NCBI GenBank assembly: GCA_003483745.1
Contig: DMYD01000045.1
Coordinates: forward strand, 1-49,995
Source of the DNA: Roseburia sp.
Lineage (GTDB): Bacteria; Bacillota; Clostridia; Lachnospirales; Lachnospiraceae
Length of the DNA stretch: 49,995 nt
Direction of reading: 5' to 3'
Part shown: positions 34,118-41,636 of the stretch, one piece after another
Layout of the letters: every line of letters begins with the position of its first letter
Numbering within the stretch: the first letter of the stretch is position 1
The notes under the pieces: model-generated
What the model saw: only the letters and a program-made list of their open reading frames with translations
The model's database searches: none
Told to the model about the DNA's origin: nothing
Position numbers and translations under genes: made by a program

Positions 34118-34381
34118 ATGGAATTTGCAAAATCCAAGTCGGGACACGACAAAAATCAGATTTATCTTATCAAAGAAAAAGATGAAAAATTTGTATATCT
34201 GGTAAATGGAACAAGTCATACTTTGGATATGCCTAAGAAAAAAAATGTAAAGCATATTCAGATTATCAAACATCTACCGATAGAAGTTACGGAGATTTTG
34301 AAAGAAACATTATCAGATCTTACAATAAAAAGAGCAATCAAACAGTACTGCCGTATGAATGCTGGCAGACAGGAATCATAA
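34118..34381 (+). CDS. KOW-domain RNA-binding protein (87 aa, or 104 aa from an earlier start)
   Basis: KSKSGHDKNQIYLIKEKDEKFVYLVNG is a KOW-type motif with the usual 'SkaGHDk' of the L14e-like proteins found between map and infA in many clostridia. The C-terminus is basic and helical. I prefer ATG 34118, with GGAGG at 34102-34106, since homologues have few residues before this motif; ATG 34067, overlapping map by 17 nt, is the alternative. The role is presumed to be ribosome- or RNA-related; no function is established. Confidence 0.8.
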   Translation: MEFAKSKSGHDKNQIYLIKEKDEKFVYLVNGTSHTLDMPKKKNVKHIQIIKHLPIEVTEILKETLSDLTIKRAIKQYCRMNAGRQES

Positions 34382-34399
34382 AACAGGAGGATTTATTTA

Positions 34400-34618
34400 A
34401 TGTCAAAAGCAGACGTAATTGAAGTAGAAGGAACCGTTGTTGAAAAACTCCCGAACGCTTTTTTTAAAGTGGAGTTAGAGAATGGACATCAGATTTTAGC
34501 AACCATCAGCGGAAAACTTCGCATGAACTTTATTCGTATTTTACCGGGTGATAAAGTTACTATCGAAATGTCTCCGTATGATCTGACTAAGGGAAGAATC
34601 ATCTGGAGAGACAAATAA
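34400..34618 (+). CDS. infA: Translation initiation factor IF-1 (72 aa)
   Basis: OB-fold factor with MSKADVIEVEGTVVEKLPNAFFKVELENGHQILA and the C-terminal PYDLTKGRIIWRDK, identical in form to Firmicutes IF-1. Binds the 30S A-site. ACAGGAGG lies before the ATG. Confidence 0.98.
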   Translation: MSKADVIEVEGTVVEKLPNAFFKVELENGHQILATISGKLRMNFIRILPGDKVTIEMSPYDLTKGRIIWRDK

Positions 34619-34650
34619 GGTTTTATCAAAAATCTTATTCAAAAAAATAG

Positions 34651-34694
34651 TTGACTTCTAAACAGTGTCCGTGCTATAATGCTAAACGGACACT
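34651..34694 (+). promoter_or_regulatory. Promoter of rpmJ with palindrome around the -10 box
   Basis: TTGACT (34651-34656) and TATAAT (34675-34680) have an 18-bp spacer. AGTGTCCGT (34664-34672) and ACGGACACT (34686-34694) form a 9-bp perfect inverted repeat centred on the -10 box. It could be an operator, or a terminator for infA followed by TTT. Confidence 0.75.
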
Positions 34695-34774
34695 TTTGGA
34701 TAGTGCCTTTTTGTGCGTGCACATTTTGGTGCAACAGTACAGAAAAGAGCCTTGTTAAGAAAGGAGGATTTGCT

Positions 34775-34888
34775 GTGAAGGTAAGATCATCAGTTAAACC
34801 TATTTGCGAAAAATGCAAAGTCATCAAAAGAAAAGGAAGCATCAGAATTATCTGTGAGAATCCGAAACACAAACAGAGACAGGGCTGA
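34775..34888 (+). CDS. rpmJ: 50S ribosomal protein L36 (37 aa)
   Basis: MKVRSSVKPICEKCKVIKRKGSIRIICENPKHKQRQG is L36 throughout; its zinc ligands are C-x2-C, Cys and His (CEKC, C27, H32). GTG start with AAAGGAGG upstream. First gene after the 34651 promoter. Confidence 0.98.
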   Translation: MKVRSSVKPICEKCKVIKRKGSIRIICENPKHKQRQG

Positions 34889-35234
34889 TTTGGTTCTTGT
34901 CTTATTTGTGCAAATGGGGTAATATGCGCATTTTTAATGAGCTGTAACCCGCCAAATTATGTGCGGCTGCAGTGGAACGCCTGGTAGGGTTGTTCACACT
35001 GTTATCATAATCAAACAGCCGGGATAGCTGCTTTTTTATGTCTACATACCGAGGACATGAAAGAGACATATCCAAATAAGAAGAAAGACAGATGGGACAC
35101 ACATTTCAGGCCGGTGACAACGGAGCTGTCTCTGATGATTTCGGAAATAAAGTCACGATGTCAAGTGATTTGAAAATGAAACAATATAACAGGTGCAAAA
35201 TGCATCGGATGAATTAATGGAGGTTAAAAAGCAC
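34889..35234 (+). promoter_or_regulatory. Long rpmJ-rpsM spacer (leader of rpsM)
   Basis: About 345 nt without a supported gene. It has a short stem AACAGC/GCTG followed by six T residues near 35015-35037, which might be an attenuator, and other short inverted segments. A 41-codon frame (ATG 35092 to 35217) has no good ribosome-binding site. No known leader family is recognised. Confidence 0.5.
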
Positions 35235-35603
35235 ATGGCTCGTATTGCAGGTGTAGATTTACCAAGAGAAAAACGCATCGAGATCGGTTTGACATACATC
35301 TACGGAATTGGTAGAACAAGCTCTAGCCGTATCCTTGCAGCAGCAAACGTAAATCCTGATACTCGTGTCAGAGATTTAACAGACGATGAAGTAAAGAGAA
35401 TCAGCGCAGTAATCGATGAGACTCAGTTAGTAGAAGGTGATTTAAGAAGAGAGATCGCTTTCAACATCAAGAGACTTCAGGAGATCGGATGCTATCGTGG
35501 AATCCGTCACAGAAAAGGTCTTCCGGTTCGTGGACAGAAGACAAAGACCAACGCAAGAACTCGTAAGGGTCCGAAGAGAACTGTTGCTAATAAAAAGAAA
35601 TAA
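35235..35603 (+). CDS. rpsM: 30S ribosomal protein S13 (122 aa)
   Basis: MARIAGVDLPREKRIEIGLTYIYGIG and the basic tail GIRHRKGLPVRGQKTKTNARTRKGPKRT are diagnostic. Contacts the P-site tRNA. ATG 35235 is preceded by TGGAGG; a longer frame from 35193 is not supported. Confidence 0.98.
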   Translation: MARIAGVDLPREKRIEIGLTYIYGIGRTSSSRILAAANVNPDTRVRDLTDDEVKRISAVIDETQLVEGDLRREIAFNIKRLQEIGCYRGIRHRKGLPVRGQKTKTNARTRKGPKRTVANKKK

Positions 35604-35740
35604 GATAGTTTAAAAGTCAGTTCTCTTTGCGTACTGTAGCAAACAAGAAGAAATAAAGTTTCTTAAGGTACGCATTGCGTGAAGAAATCATTCGTATCAG
35701 TCGATATTTTATATTTTAGAGAAAGTAGGTTAGTTTAGAT

Positions 35741-36133
35741 ATGGCTAAAGTTACAAAAAAAGTGACAAAAAAGCGTGTAAAGAAAAACGTTGAACGCGGA
35801 CAGGCACATATTCAGTCATCTTTTAACAATACAATCGTAACTATCACAGATGCTGAGGGTAATGCTTTATCATGGGCAAGTGCCGGTGGTCTTGGATTTA
35901 GAGGTTCAAAGAAATCTACTCCATATGCTGCACAGATGGCAGCTGAGACAGCTACAAAAGCAGCTTTAATCCACGGATTAAAGACCGTAGATGTTATGGT
36001 TAAGGGACCGGGTTCAGGAAGAGAAGCAGCGATCCGTGCACTTTCTGCATGTGGTCTTGAGGTTACCAGCATCAAAGACGTAACTCCAGTACCTCACAAT
36101 GGATGTCGTCCACCAAAACGCAGAAGAGTTTAA
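35741..36133 (+). CDS. rpsK: 30S ribosomal protein S11 (130 aa)
   Basis: Contains GQAHIQSSFNNTIVTITDAEGNALSWASAGGLGFRGSKKSTPYAAQ and ends in PHNGCRPPKRRRV, as S11 does. The 137-bp gap after rpsM has no gene. The ribosome-binding site is weak (GAAAGTAGGTTAG). Confidence 0.98.
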   Translation: MAKVTKKVTKKRVKKNVERGQAHIQSSFNNTIVTITDAEGNALSWASAGGLGFRGSKKSTPYAAQMAAETATKAALIHGLKTVDVMVKGPGSGREAAIRALSACGLEVTSIKDVTPVPHNGCRPPKRRRV

Positions 36134-36152
36134 TTAGGAGGGAAAGACAAAG

Positions 36153-36746
36153 ATGGCAGTAAATAAAGTTCCTGTTCTGAAAAGATGTAGATCACTTGGT
36201 TTAGAGCCAAGTTACCTTGGATATGATAAAAAATCCAACAGAGAGTTAAAAAGAGCAAACAAGAAAGTTTCCGAGTACGGACTTCAGTTAAGAGAAAAAC
36301 AGAAAGCAAAATTCATCTATGGTGTTCTGGAAAAACCTTTCCACAACTACTATGAGAAAGCTGATAAAATGAAGGGCATGACTGGTACAAACTTAATGAC
36401 CATGTTAGAGTCCAGATTAGATAACGTTGTATTCCGTATGGGATTCGCTAGAACAAGAAAAGAAGCAAGACAGATTGTTGATCACAAGTTCGTTTTAGTA
36501 AATGGCAAACAGGTTAACATTCCTTCTTACTTAGTAAAAGCTGGCGATGTTATCGAGATCAAAGAGAAAAACAAAGGTCTTCAGAGAATGAAAGACATCG
36601 TTGAAGTTACCGGCGGAAGATTAGTTCCGGAGTGGTTAGATGTTGACGCTGAGAAATTACAGGGAACTGTAAAAGAATTACCTTCCAGAGAGCAGATCGA
36701 CGTTCCTGTTGATGAGATGCTTATCGTCGAGTTATATTCTAAGTAA
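36153..36746 (+). CDS. rpsD: 30S ribosomal protein S4 (197 aa)
   Basis: S4 domain with LESRLDNVVFRMGFARTRKEARQIVDHKFVLVNGKQVNIPSYLVKAGDVI. The N-terminus KRCRSLGLEPSYLGYDKKSNRELK lacks zinc cysteines (C- type). It starts 30S assembly and often represses its own operon. TTAGGAGGG is upstream. Confidence 0.98.
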   Translation: MAVNKVPVLKRCRSLGLEPSYLGYDKKSNRELKRANKKVSEYGLQLREKQKAKFIYGVLEKPFHNYYEKADKMKGMTGTNLMTMLESRLDNVVFRMGFARTRKEARQIVDHKFVLVNGKQVNIPSYLVKAGDVIEIKEKNKGLQRMKDIVEVTGGRLVPEWLDVDAEKLQGTVKELPSREQIDVPVDEMLIVELYSK

Positions 36747-36783
36747 TAGTTAAGCAAATTACCCGAGAAGGAGGGACTTTGTA

Positions 36784-37743
36784 GTGTTCGATTTTCAAAA
36801 ACCAAAAATTGAAATCGCAGAAATTTCAGAAGACAAGAAGTACGGAAAGTTTGTTGTAGAACCTTTGGAAAGAGGCTATGGTACGACACTTGGTAATTCT
36901 TTAAGAAGAATCATGCTTTCTTCTTTACCGGGTGCAGCTGTCAGCCAGGTTAAGATCGACGGTGTTTTACATGAATTCAGTTCCATTCCTGGCGTTAAGG
37001 AAGACGTAACTGAGATTATTATGAATATCAAAAATCTTGCCATCAGAAATAACAGCTCTACAAATGAACCTAAAGTTGCTTACATTGAATTCGAGGGCGA
37101 AGGTGTAGTCACAGCAGCAGATATCCAGGTTGATTCTGATATTCAGATTTTAAATCCGGATCTGGTAATTGCCAATTTAAATGGCGGACCTGACTGCAAG
37201 CTTTACATGGAACTTACCATTACTAATGGCAGAGGCTATGTAAGTGCAGACAAGAATAAGACAGAGGATATTCCGATCGGCGTTATTGCCATCGACTCTA
37301 TCTATACACCGGTAGAAAGAGTAAATCTTTTGATTGAAAATACCCGTGTTGGTCAGATTACAGACTATGATAAGCTTACTTTGGACGTTTATACAAACGG
37401 TACCTTAGAGCCAGATGAGGCAGTCAGCTTAGCTGCTAAGGTTTTAAGTGAGCATTTAAGCCTTTTCATCGATCTTTCCGAAGCTGCTCAGCAGGCTGAT
37501 GTCATGATCGAGAAAGAGGATAATGCAAAAGAGAAAGTTCTTGAGATGAATATCGATGAACTTGAACTTTCCGTTCGTTCTTATAACTGTTTGAAGAGAG
37601 CCGGCATTAATACAGTCGAAGAACTGACAAACAGAACACCGGAAGATATGATGAAGGTTCGTAACTTAGGACGTAAATCATTAGAGGAAGTTCTTGCTAA
37701 ATTAAAAGAGTTAGGACTTCAGTTAAATCAGGGAGAGGAGTAA
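36784..37743 (+). CDS. rpoA: RNA polymerase alpha subunit (319 aa)
   Basis: N-terminal dimerisation domain with FVVEPLERGYGTTLGNSLRRIMLSSLPGAAV and a C-terminal domain with SYNCLKRAGINTVEELTNRTPEDMMKVRNLGRKSLEEVLAKL, which binds UP elements and activators. GTG start with GAAGGAGGG upstream. Normal length. Confidence 0.98.
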   Translation: MFDFQKPKIEIAEISEDKKYGKFVVEPLERGYGTTLGNSLRRIMLSSLPGAAVSQVKIDGVLHEFSSIPGVKEDVTEIIMNIKNLAIRNNSSTNEPKVAYIEFEGEGVVTAADIQVDSDIQILNPDLVIANLNGGPDCKLYMELTITNGRGYVSADKNKTEDIPIGVIAIDSIYTPVERVNLLIENTRVGQITDYDKLTLDVYTNGTLEPDEAVSLAAKVLSEHLSLFIDLSEAAQQADVMIEKEDNAKEKVLEMNIDELELSVRSYNCLKRAGINTVEELTNRTPEDMMKVRNLGRKSLEEVLAKLKELGLQLNQGEE

Positions 37744-38033
37744 AGCGAGCGCTTTACCTTCCCCGATACAGGCAGAAACAGTAAGACCATGTGGCATGGA
37801 GTATGTCTGGTGTGCAGAGTGTATGCATTCGTTGCTCTGATATGCCTGACGAGGAAATGCGTCAGAGACAGTCAGAGGGATGAGGCAGACGAGATTCTGA
37901 CATACGGATCATGAGTGGCACTTGGAATGGCACTGTGCGGTATCACGGAGCCACTCCGAAACAAGAATATGGCGTCCGGTAAGTAAGTCCAAAGCGCGTG
38001 GCCGGATGTTCCACAAAATGGAGGATATTAAAA
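37744..38033 (+). promoter_or_regulatory. Long rpoA-rplQ spacer (leader of rplQ)
   Basis: 290 nt without a gene, opening with the small hairpin AAAGC-GAGC-GCTTT directly at the rpoA stop, then several GTGGCAC/GTGCC-like inverted pieces. No good promoter is seen. It may be a regulatory leader of rplQ; no known family is recognised. Confidence 0.45.
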
Positions 38034-38570
38034 ATGGCAAAGTATCGTAAATTAAGCAGAACCTCTAGCCAGAGAAAAGCTTTATTAAGAGGTCAGGTAA
38101 CAGCATTATTAAACAATGGTAAGATCGTTACCACAGAAGCAAAGGCAAAAGAAGTTCGCAAAATCGCTGAGGGAATCATTGCTTTAGCAGTAAAAGAGAA
38201 AGATAACTACGAAGAAGTTACTGTAAAAGCAAAAGTTGCCCGCAAAGATAAAGACGGTAAGAGAGTAAAAGAAGTTGTAGACGGTAAGAAAGTTACTGTA
38301 TACGATGAAGTTGAGAAGACTATCAAGAAAGATAAACCATCTCGTCTTCATGCTCGTAGAGAGATGTTAAAAGTTCTCTACACCGTAAAAGAAGTTCCGA
38401 CTGAAGCTGCTGGAAGAAAGAAAAACACTAAAGAAGTTGATCTTGTTGCAAAATTATTTGATGAGATCGCTCCGAAATATGCAGACCGTAACGGTGGTTA
38501 CACAAGAATCGTAAAGATTGGTCAGCGTAAAGGTGATGGCGCTTTAGAGGTATTACTTGAGTTAGTATAA
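38034..38570 (+). CDS. rplQ: 50S ribosomal protein L17 with internal insertion (178 aa)
   Basis: MAKYRKLSRTSSQRKALLRGQVTALLNNGKIVTTEAKAKEVR is L17, and the end PKYADRNGGYTRIVKIGQRKGDGALEVLLELV matches too. Between them, about residues 57-105, lies a Lys/Val/Glu-rich insert absent from the 115-130 aa form of most bacteria. Long L17 forms occur in Lachnospiraceae. TGGAGG lies before ATG 38034. Last gene of the superoperon. Confidence 0.96.
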   Translation: MAKYRKLSRTSSQRKALLRGQVTALLNNGKIVTTEAKAKEVRKIAEGIIALAVKEKDNYEEVTVKAKVARKDKDGKRVKEVVDGKKVTVYDEVEKTIKKDKPSRLHARREMLKVLYTVKEVPTEAAGRKKNTKEVDLVAKLFDEIAPKYADRNGGYTRIVKIGQRKGDGALEVLLELV

Positions 38571-38597
38571 TCACTATCCAAAATATGAGAACGTGAA

Positions 38598-38645
38598 GAA
38601 AGTCAGTTCAGGCTGCAGATGATGCAGACTGGACTGGCTTTTTTG
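38598..38645 (+). terminator. Terminator of the ribosomal superoperon
   Basis: An imperfect stem, AAGTCAGTTCAG... with ...CTGGACTGGCTT, is capped by TGCAGATGATGCA and followed by six T residues. Confidence 0.85.
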
Positions 38646-38658
38646 TGTGAGGCATGTG

Positions 38659-38972
38659 GATTTGTATATCAAATGGTGGTTTTCAGTTTTTTGAGTGGAA
38701 AATTGCACCAAGCCGAGGCTGTTTTGTGCCGTTGTACGAAAATAAGAAAATCTAAGTCTGCCTGATTTGAAGTTTCTCAGAGTGACGTGAACGGCAACAA
38801 CGAGTCATCCGTGACTCGATGCTGCCTTGTTCTGCCATCCATGGCAGAACATCACTGTAAATTGACAGGCAAACTAAGATTTTCTAATTTTTTCCCAAAG
38901 TTACAAAACGAGTCTCGGCTTGGTGCAATTTTCCAATTGATAAGTTGTGAACCACCTTTTGATATCCAAATC
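38659..38972. mobile_element. MITE-like element with ~106-bp imperfect inverted repeats
   Basis: The arm at 38659-38764 is the imperfect reverse complement of 38866-38972. Shared blocks include GATTTG-ATATCAAA, GGAAAATTGCACCAAGCCGAG, GTTTTGT and AGAAAATCT(A/T)AGT(C/T)TGCCTG. The ~100-bp centre has two further hairpins, CGAGTCA-TCCG-TGACTCG (38801-38818) and GTTCTGCCAT-CC-ATGGCAGAAC (38829-38850). No transposase is encoded. It ends 16 bp before the ribosome-binding site of the next gene. Family not recognised, and target duplications are not obvious. Confidence 0.75.
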
Positions 38973-39002
38973 TATATAAGAAAAATATGGAGGAGACCAG
39001 CT

Positions 39003-39356
39003 ATGAAAAAATGGTATGACGAAGAATATGAATTTGAAATAGAAGTTACCGGATTTTTACGAGGGGATCACACAGAACATTACTGCAGAAACGGAGAAGA
39101 GATTGGAGATAAATACACCTGTACTTATGGATGTCCGGTCAATAAAGATGGTCAGGGAATCTGCTCAAAAACAATGATGATGCTTTATCCTCTTATGGAG
39201 GCGGTCAGAAGTGGTGGTGATCTTGAGAATCTTGGAGGAAGCAGCAGATATGTAAAAGATATTGTGTGTCCAGACGGATGTGTGATGTTCCGGCTGACGG
39301 CAACACCGTTAGGAAATGAAAATTTTCATAAGGGTGGTTTCTGGAAGGAGCAGTAG
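39003..39356 (+). CDS. TIGR04076-family protein (117 aa)
   Basis: Small Cys-containing protein with EFEIEVTGFLRGDHTEHYCRNGEEIGDKYTCTYGCPV, a central LYPLMEAVRSGGD and a C-terminal VCPDGCVMFRLTA, the layout of the TIGR04076 family of unknown function. GGAGGAG precedes ATG 39003; a longer frame from 38787 runs through the MITE and is spurious. Its promoter and 5' UTR lie in or beyond the inverted-repeat element. Confidence 0.75.
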   Translation: MKKWYDEEYEFEIEVTGFLRGDHTEHYCRNGEEIGDKYTCTYGCPVNKDGQGICSKTMMMLYPLMEAVRSGGDLENLGGSSRYVKDIVCPDGCVMFRLTATPLGNENFHKGGFWKEQ

Positions 39357-39460
39357 TGTAATGGCATCTATGTTGAACGGTTATTGGTAAAGCCGGTAAG
39401 AGCGGCGATTTCCTATATGCCGGAGGCTTTGTATGAATTGCCGTATGAGGGAGCATGCCA

Positions 39461-40897
39461 CTAGGCATGCTCCTCCTGCTCTTTCGCCAACGGCAGTGTA
39501 AAGATAAATTCCGTGCCAACGCCTTCCGTGCTGATACAGTTGATATTTTCTCCATGCGCCTGGATGATCTCCTTTACAATGGAAAGTCCAAGTCCGGTAC
39601 CTTTCTTGTCTTTTCCGCGTGAGAGATCTGTCTTGTAAAAACGATCCCAGATCTTTTTGATGCTGTCTTTTGGGATGCCGATTCCGGTGTCTTTGACGGA
39701 GACGAAAACCTTTTCATTTTTTTCGGTTGTCTCAATCGTGATCGCCGAGTTGGCATGGCTGAATTTGAGCGCGTTGTCAATCAGGTTATAAAGTACCTGC
39801 TGGATTTTGCTGAAATCAGCAGAGACAAACAGTGTTTCACCGCTTAAGATCAGATTGAAACTAATGTGTTTTTCCATACAGGTTCCCTCAAAGGTCTGGA
39901 CAGTCGTGCGGATCGTATGGTTAATATCGAAGTTTGTGATATCGAGCATGACACCGTGTGAGCCAAATTTGTTTAATTCCAGAAGACTCTTGGTCAGTTT
40001 GTTTAAGCGTTCTGTCTCAAACAGGATGATATTTAAATATTTATCCTGCATTTCCACAGGAATCGTTCCATCAAGCATTGCCTCTACATAACCTTTGATC
40101 GAGGTCAGCGGAGAACGGAAATCGTGTGAGACATTTGACACAAATTTTCGCTGATCATCTTCAAGCGTGTTCAGCTCATTTGCCATATAGTTGAGGGAGG
40201 CAGCAAGATAACCAATCTCATCGTTAGAATGGACATCAATCTTAGCCTCAAAATTTCCTGATGCATATTCATTGGCACCCTGGGCAATTTTACGGATTGG
40301 GATGTAGACGATCCAGGTAAAAAGCGCTAAAACAACAAATGCTGCCAGAAATAAAAGGGCAAATGTCTGGTAGGAAAGATTTGTAAGCTGGTTGGACAGA
40401 TTGACGATGGAACCGACCGGTTTATGTATGATAACATAACCGCGAACTTTATAGTTCACGGTGATCGGTGAAAAAACACTTAAAGTTTCCGTGTCAAAAT
40501 GACCGTAAAAATTTCCTGTGCGGTAATACTTATTTCCAAAATCAGTCACGTCAAAATCAGGAATCACTTCCGGTTCTGCATTTCCTATTGGAGATGTGGC
40601 AGAAGCGGTATTCAATAGAATTTGTCCCTGTTTATCGATAATCCAGATTTCACTGGAGAGATAGGTGCTTAAGGTAGAAAGCTGCGTCTTCATTTCTTCT
40701 AGTGTTGTGGAACGCTTGAAGTAGTTCTCTGCATAATTAGAAGAGATCAGTGCAGACTCCCGGTAGAGCGTCGAGGCATCCCTGCGCTCTAAAAAACGGA
40801 ACGTAATGTGGTAACCAAAAGTTGAAATAATAATAAAGCAGATCAGGCCATAGATTAAATAGCCGCTAAGCAGTTTGGGATAGAGTGTTCGTTTCAT
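39461..40897 (-). CDS. Sensor histidine kinase (478 aa)
   Basis: Two-component sensor: TM1 (about 10-33), an extracytoplasmic domain (34-172), TM2 (177-200), HAMP (200-250), HisKA with VSHDFRSPLTSIKGY (His258 phosphorylated), then HATPase_c with the N box NLIDNALKFS, G1 DTGIGIPK and G2 GTGLGLSIV. Its start overlaps the end of the response-regulator gene by 4 nt, so the two form a pair. The PhoR/WalK-like layout is clear but the stimulus is unknown. The 3' end overlaps a GGAGCATGCC-ACTA-GGCATGCTCC palindrome. Confidence 0.95.
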   Translation of the reverse strand: MKRTLYPKLLSGYLIYGLICFIIISTFGYHITFRFLERRDASTLYRESALISSNYAENYFKRSTTLEEMKTQLSTLSTYLSSEIWIIDKQGQILLNTASATSPIGNAEPEVIPDFDVTDFGNKYYRTGNFYGHFDTETLSVFSPITVNYKVRGYVIIHKPVGSIVNLSNQLTNLSYQTFALLFLAAFVVLALFTWIVYIPIRKIAQGANEYASGNFEAKIDVHSNDEIGYLAASLNYMANELNTLEDDQRKFVSNVSHDFRSPLTSIKGYVEAMLDGTIPVEMQDKYLNIILFETERLNKLTKSLLELNKFGSHGVMLDITNFDINHTIRTTVQTFEGTCMEKHISFNLILSGETLFVSADFSKIQQVLYNLIDNALKFSHANSAITIETTEKNEKVFVSVKDTGIGIPKDSIKKIWDRFYKTDLSRGKDKKGTGLGLSIVKEIIQAHGENINCISTEGVGTEFIFTLPLAKEQEEHA

Positions 40898-41598
40898 ATA
40901 TTTTTAACCTCGAACTTATAACCAATTCCCCAGACTGTAGAGAGACTCCAGCTGTCATTGTCCTTTATTTTTTCACGGAGACGTTTTACATGAACATCTA
41001 CGGTACGTGTGTCTCCGATGTATTCGTAGCCCCAGATATGATCAAGAAGCTGCTCTCTGGTAAATACCTGGTTTGGCGAGGATGCAAGGAAATATAAAAG
41101 TTCTAATTCTTTTGGTGGCATATCGATCGGATTATCCTTATAGATAACGGAGTAATTGGATAAATTTACGATCAGATCCGGGTATTTTACGCATTTTAAT
41201 TCAGGTGCAGGTTCTTCAACTTTGATTGGCTGGTAACGGCGCAAAACTGCTTTGACGCGGGCTACAAGCTCCTTGGAATCAAAAGGCTTCATGATATAAT
41301 CATCGGCTCCAAGTTCAAGACCGAGCACTTTATCAAAAATCTCACCTTTTGCGGAGAGCATGATGATCGGTACGTTTGCTTTTGCACGAACCTCACGGCA
41401 TACCTGATAGCCATCGATGCCAGGCAGCATCAGATCAAGCAGGATCAGATTCGGGTTGTACTGTTCAAATGCCTTTAAGGCTTCTTCACCGTCATTTACA
41501 ATTTTGGTATCAAAACACTCTTTCGTAAGATAAAGAGAAATAAGTTCTGCGATATTATTATCATCATCGACAATCAGTATTTTTTGCTTTGCCGCCAT
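40894..41598 (-). CDS. OmpR/PhoB-family response regulator (234 aa)
   Basis: Receiver domain with the acidic pocket VDDD near 10-13, phosphoacceptor Asp55 in LILLDLMLPG, and the conserved Thr/Ser and Lys in MLSAK near 104. The C-terminal winged helix ends RTVDVHVKRLREKIKDND...WGIGYKFE, as in PhoB-type regulators. GGAGG precedes the minus-strand ATG. It lies between mutS2 and its kinase on the same strand, 38 nt after mutS2. Confidence 0.96.
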   Translation of the reverse strand: MAAKQKILIVDDDNNIAELISLYLTKECFDTKIVNDGEEALKAFEQYNPNLILLDLMLPGIDGYQVCREVRAKANVPIIMLSAKGEIFDKVLGLELGADDYIMKPFDSKELVARVKAVLRRYQPIKVEEPAPELKCVKYPDLIVNLSNYSVIYKDNPIDMPPKELELLYFLASSPNQVFTREQLLDHIWGYEYIGDTRTVDVHVKRLREKIKDNDSWSLSTVWGIGYKFEVKNI

Positions 41599-41636
41599 AA
41601 AATTACCTCCTGGTTCGTTATTATTCTATTTGTAAA

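Noticed and set aside
35092..35217. 41-aa leader peptide before rpsM
   Set aside because: Weak or absent ribosome-binding site and no stalling motif; treated as part of the leader.
38787..39002. N-terminal extension of the TIGR04076 protein
   Set aside because: The extension is translated from the inverted-repeat element, and a good ribosome-binding site lies before ATG 39003.
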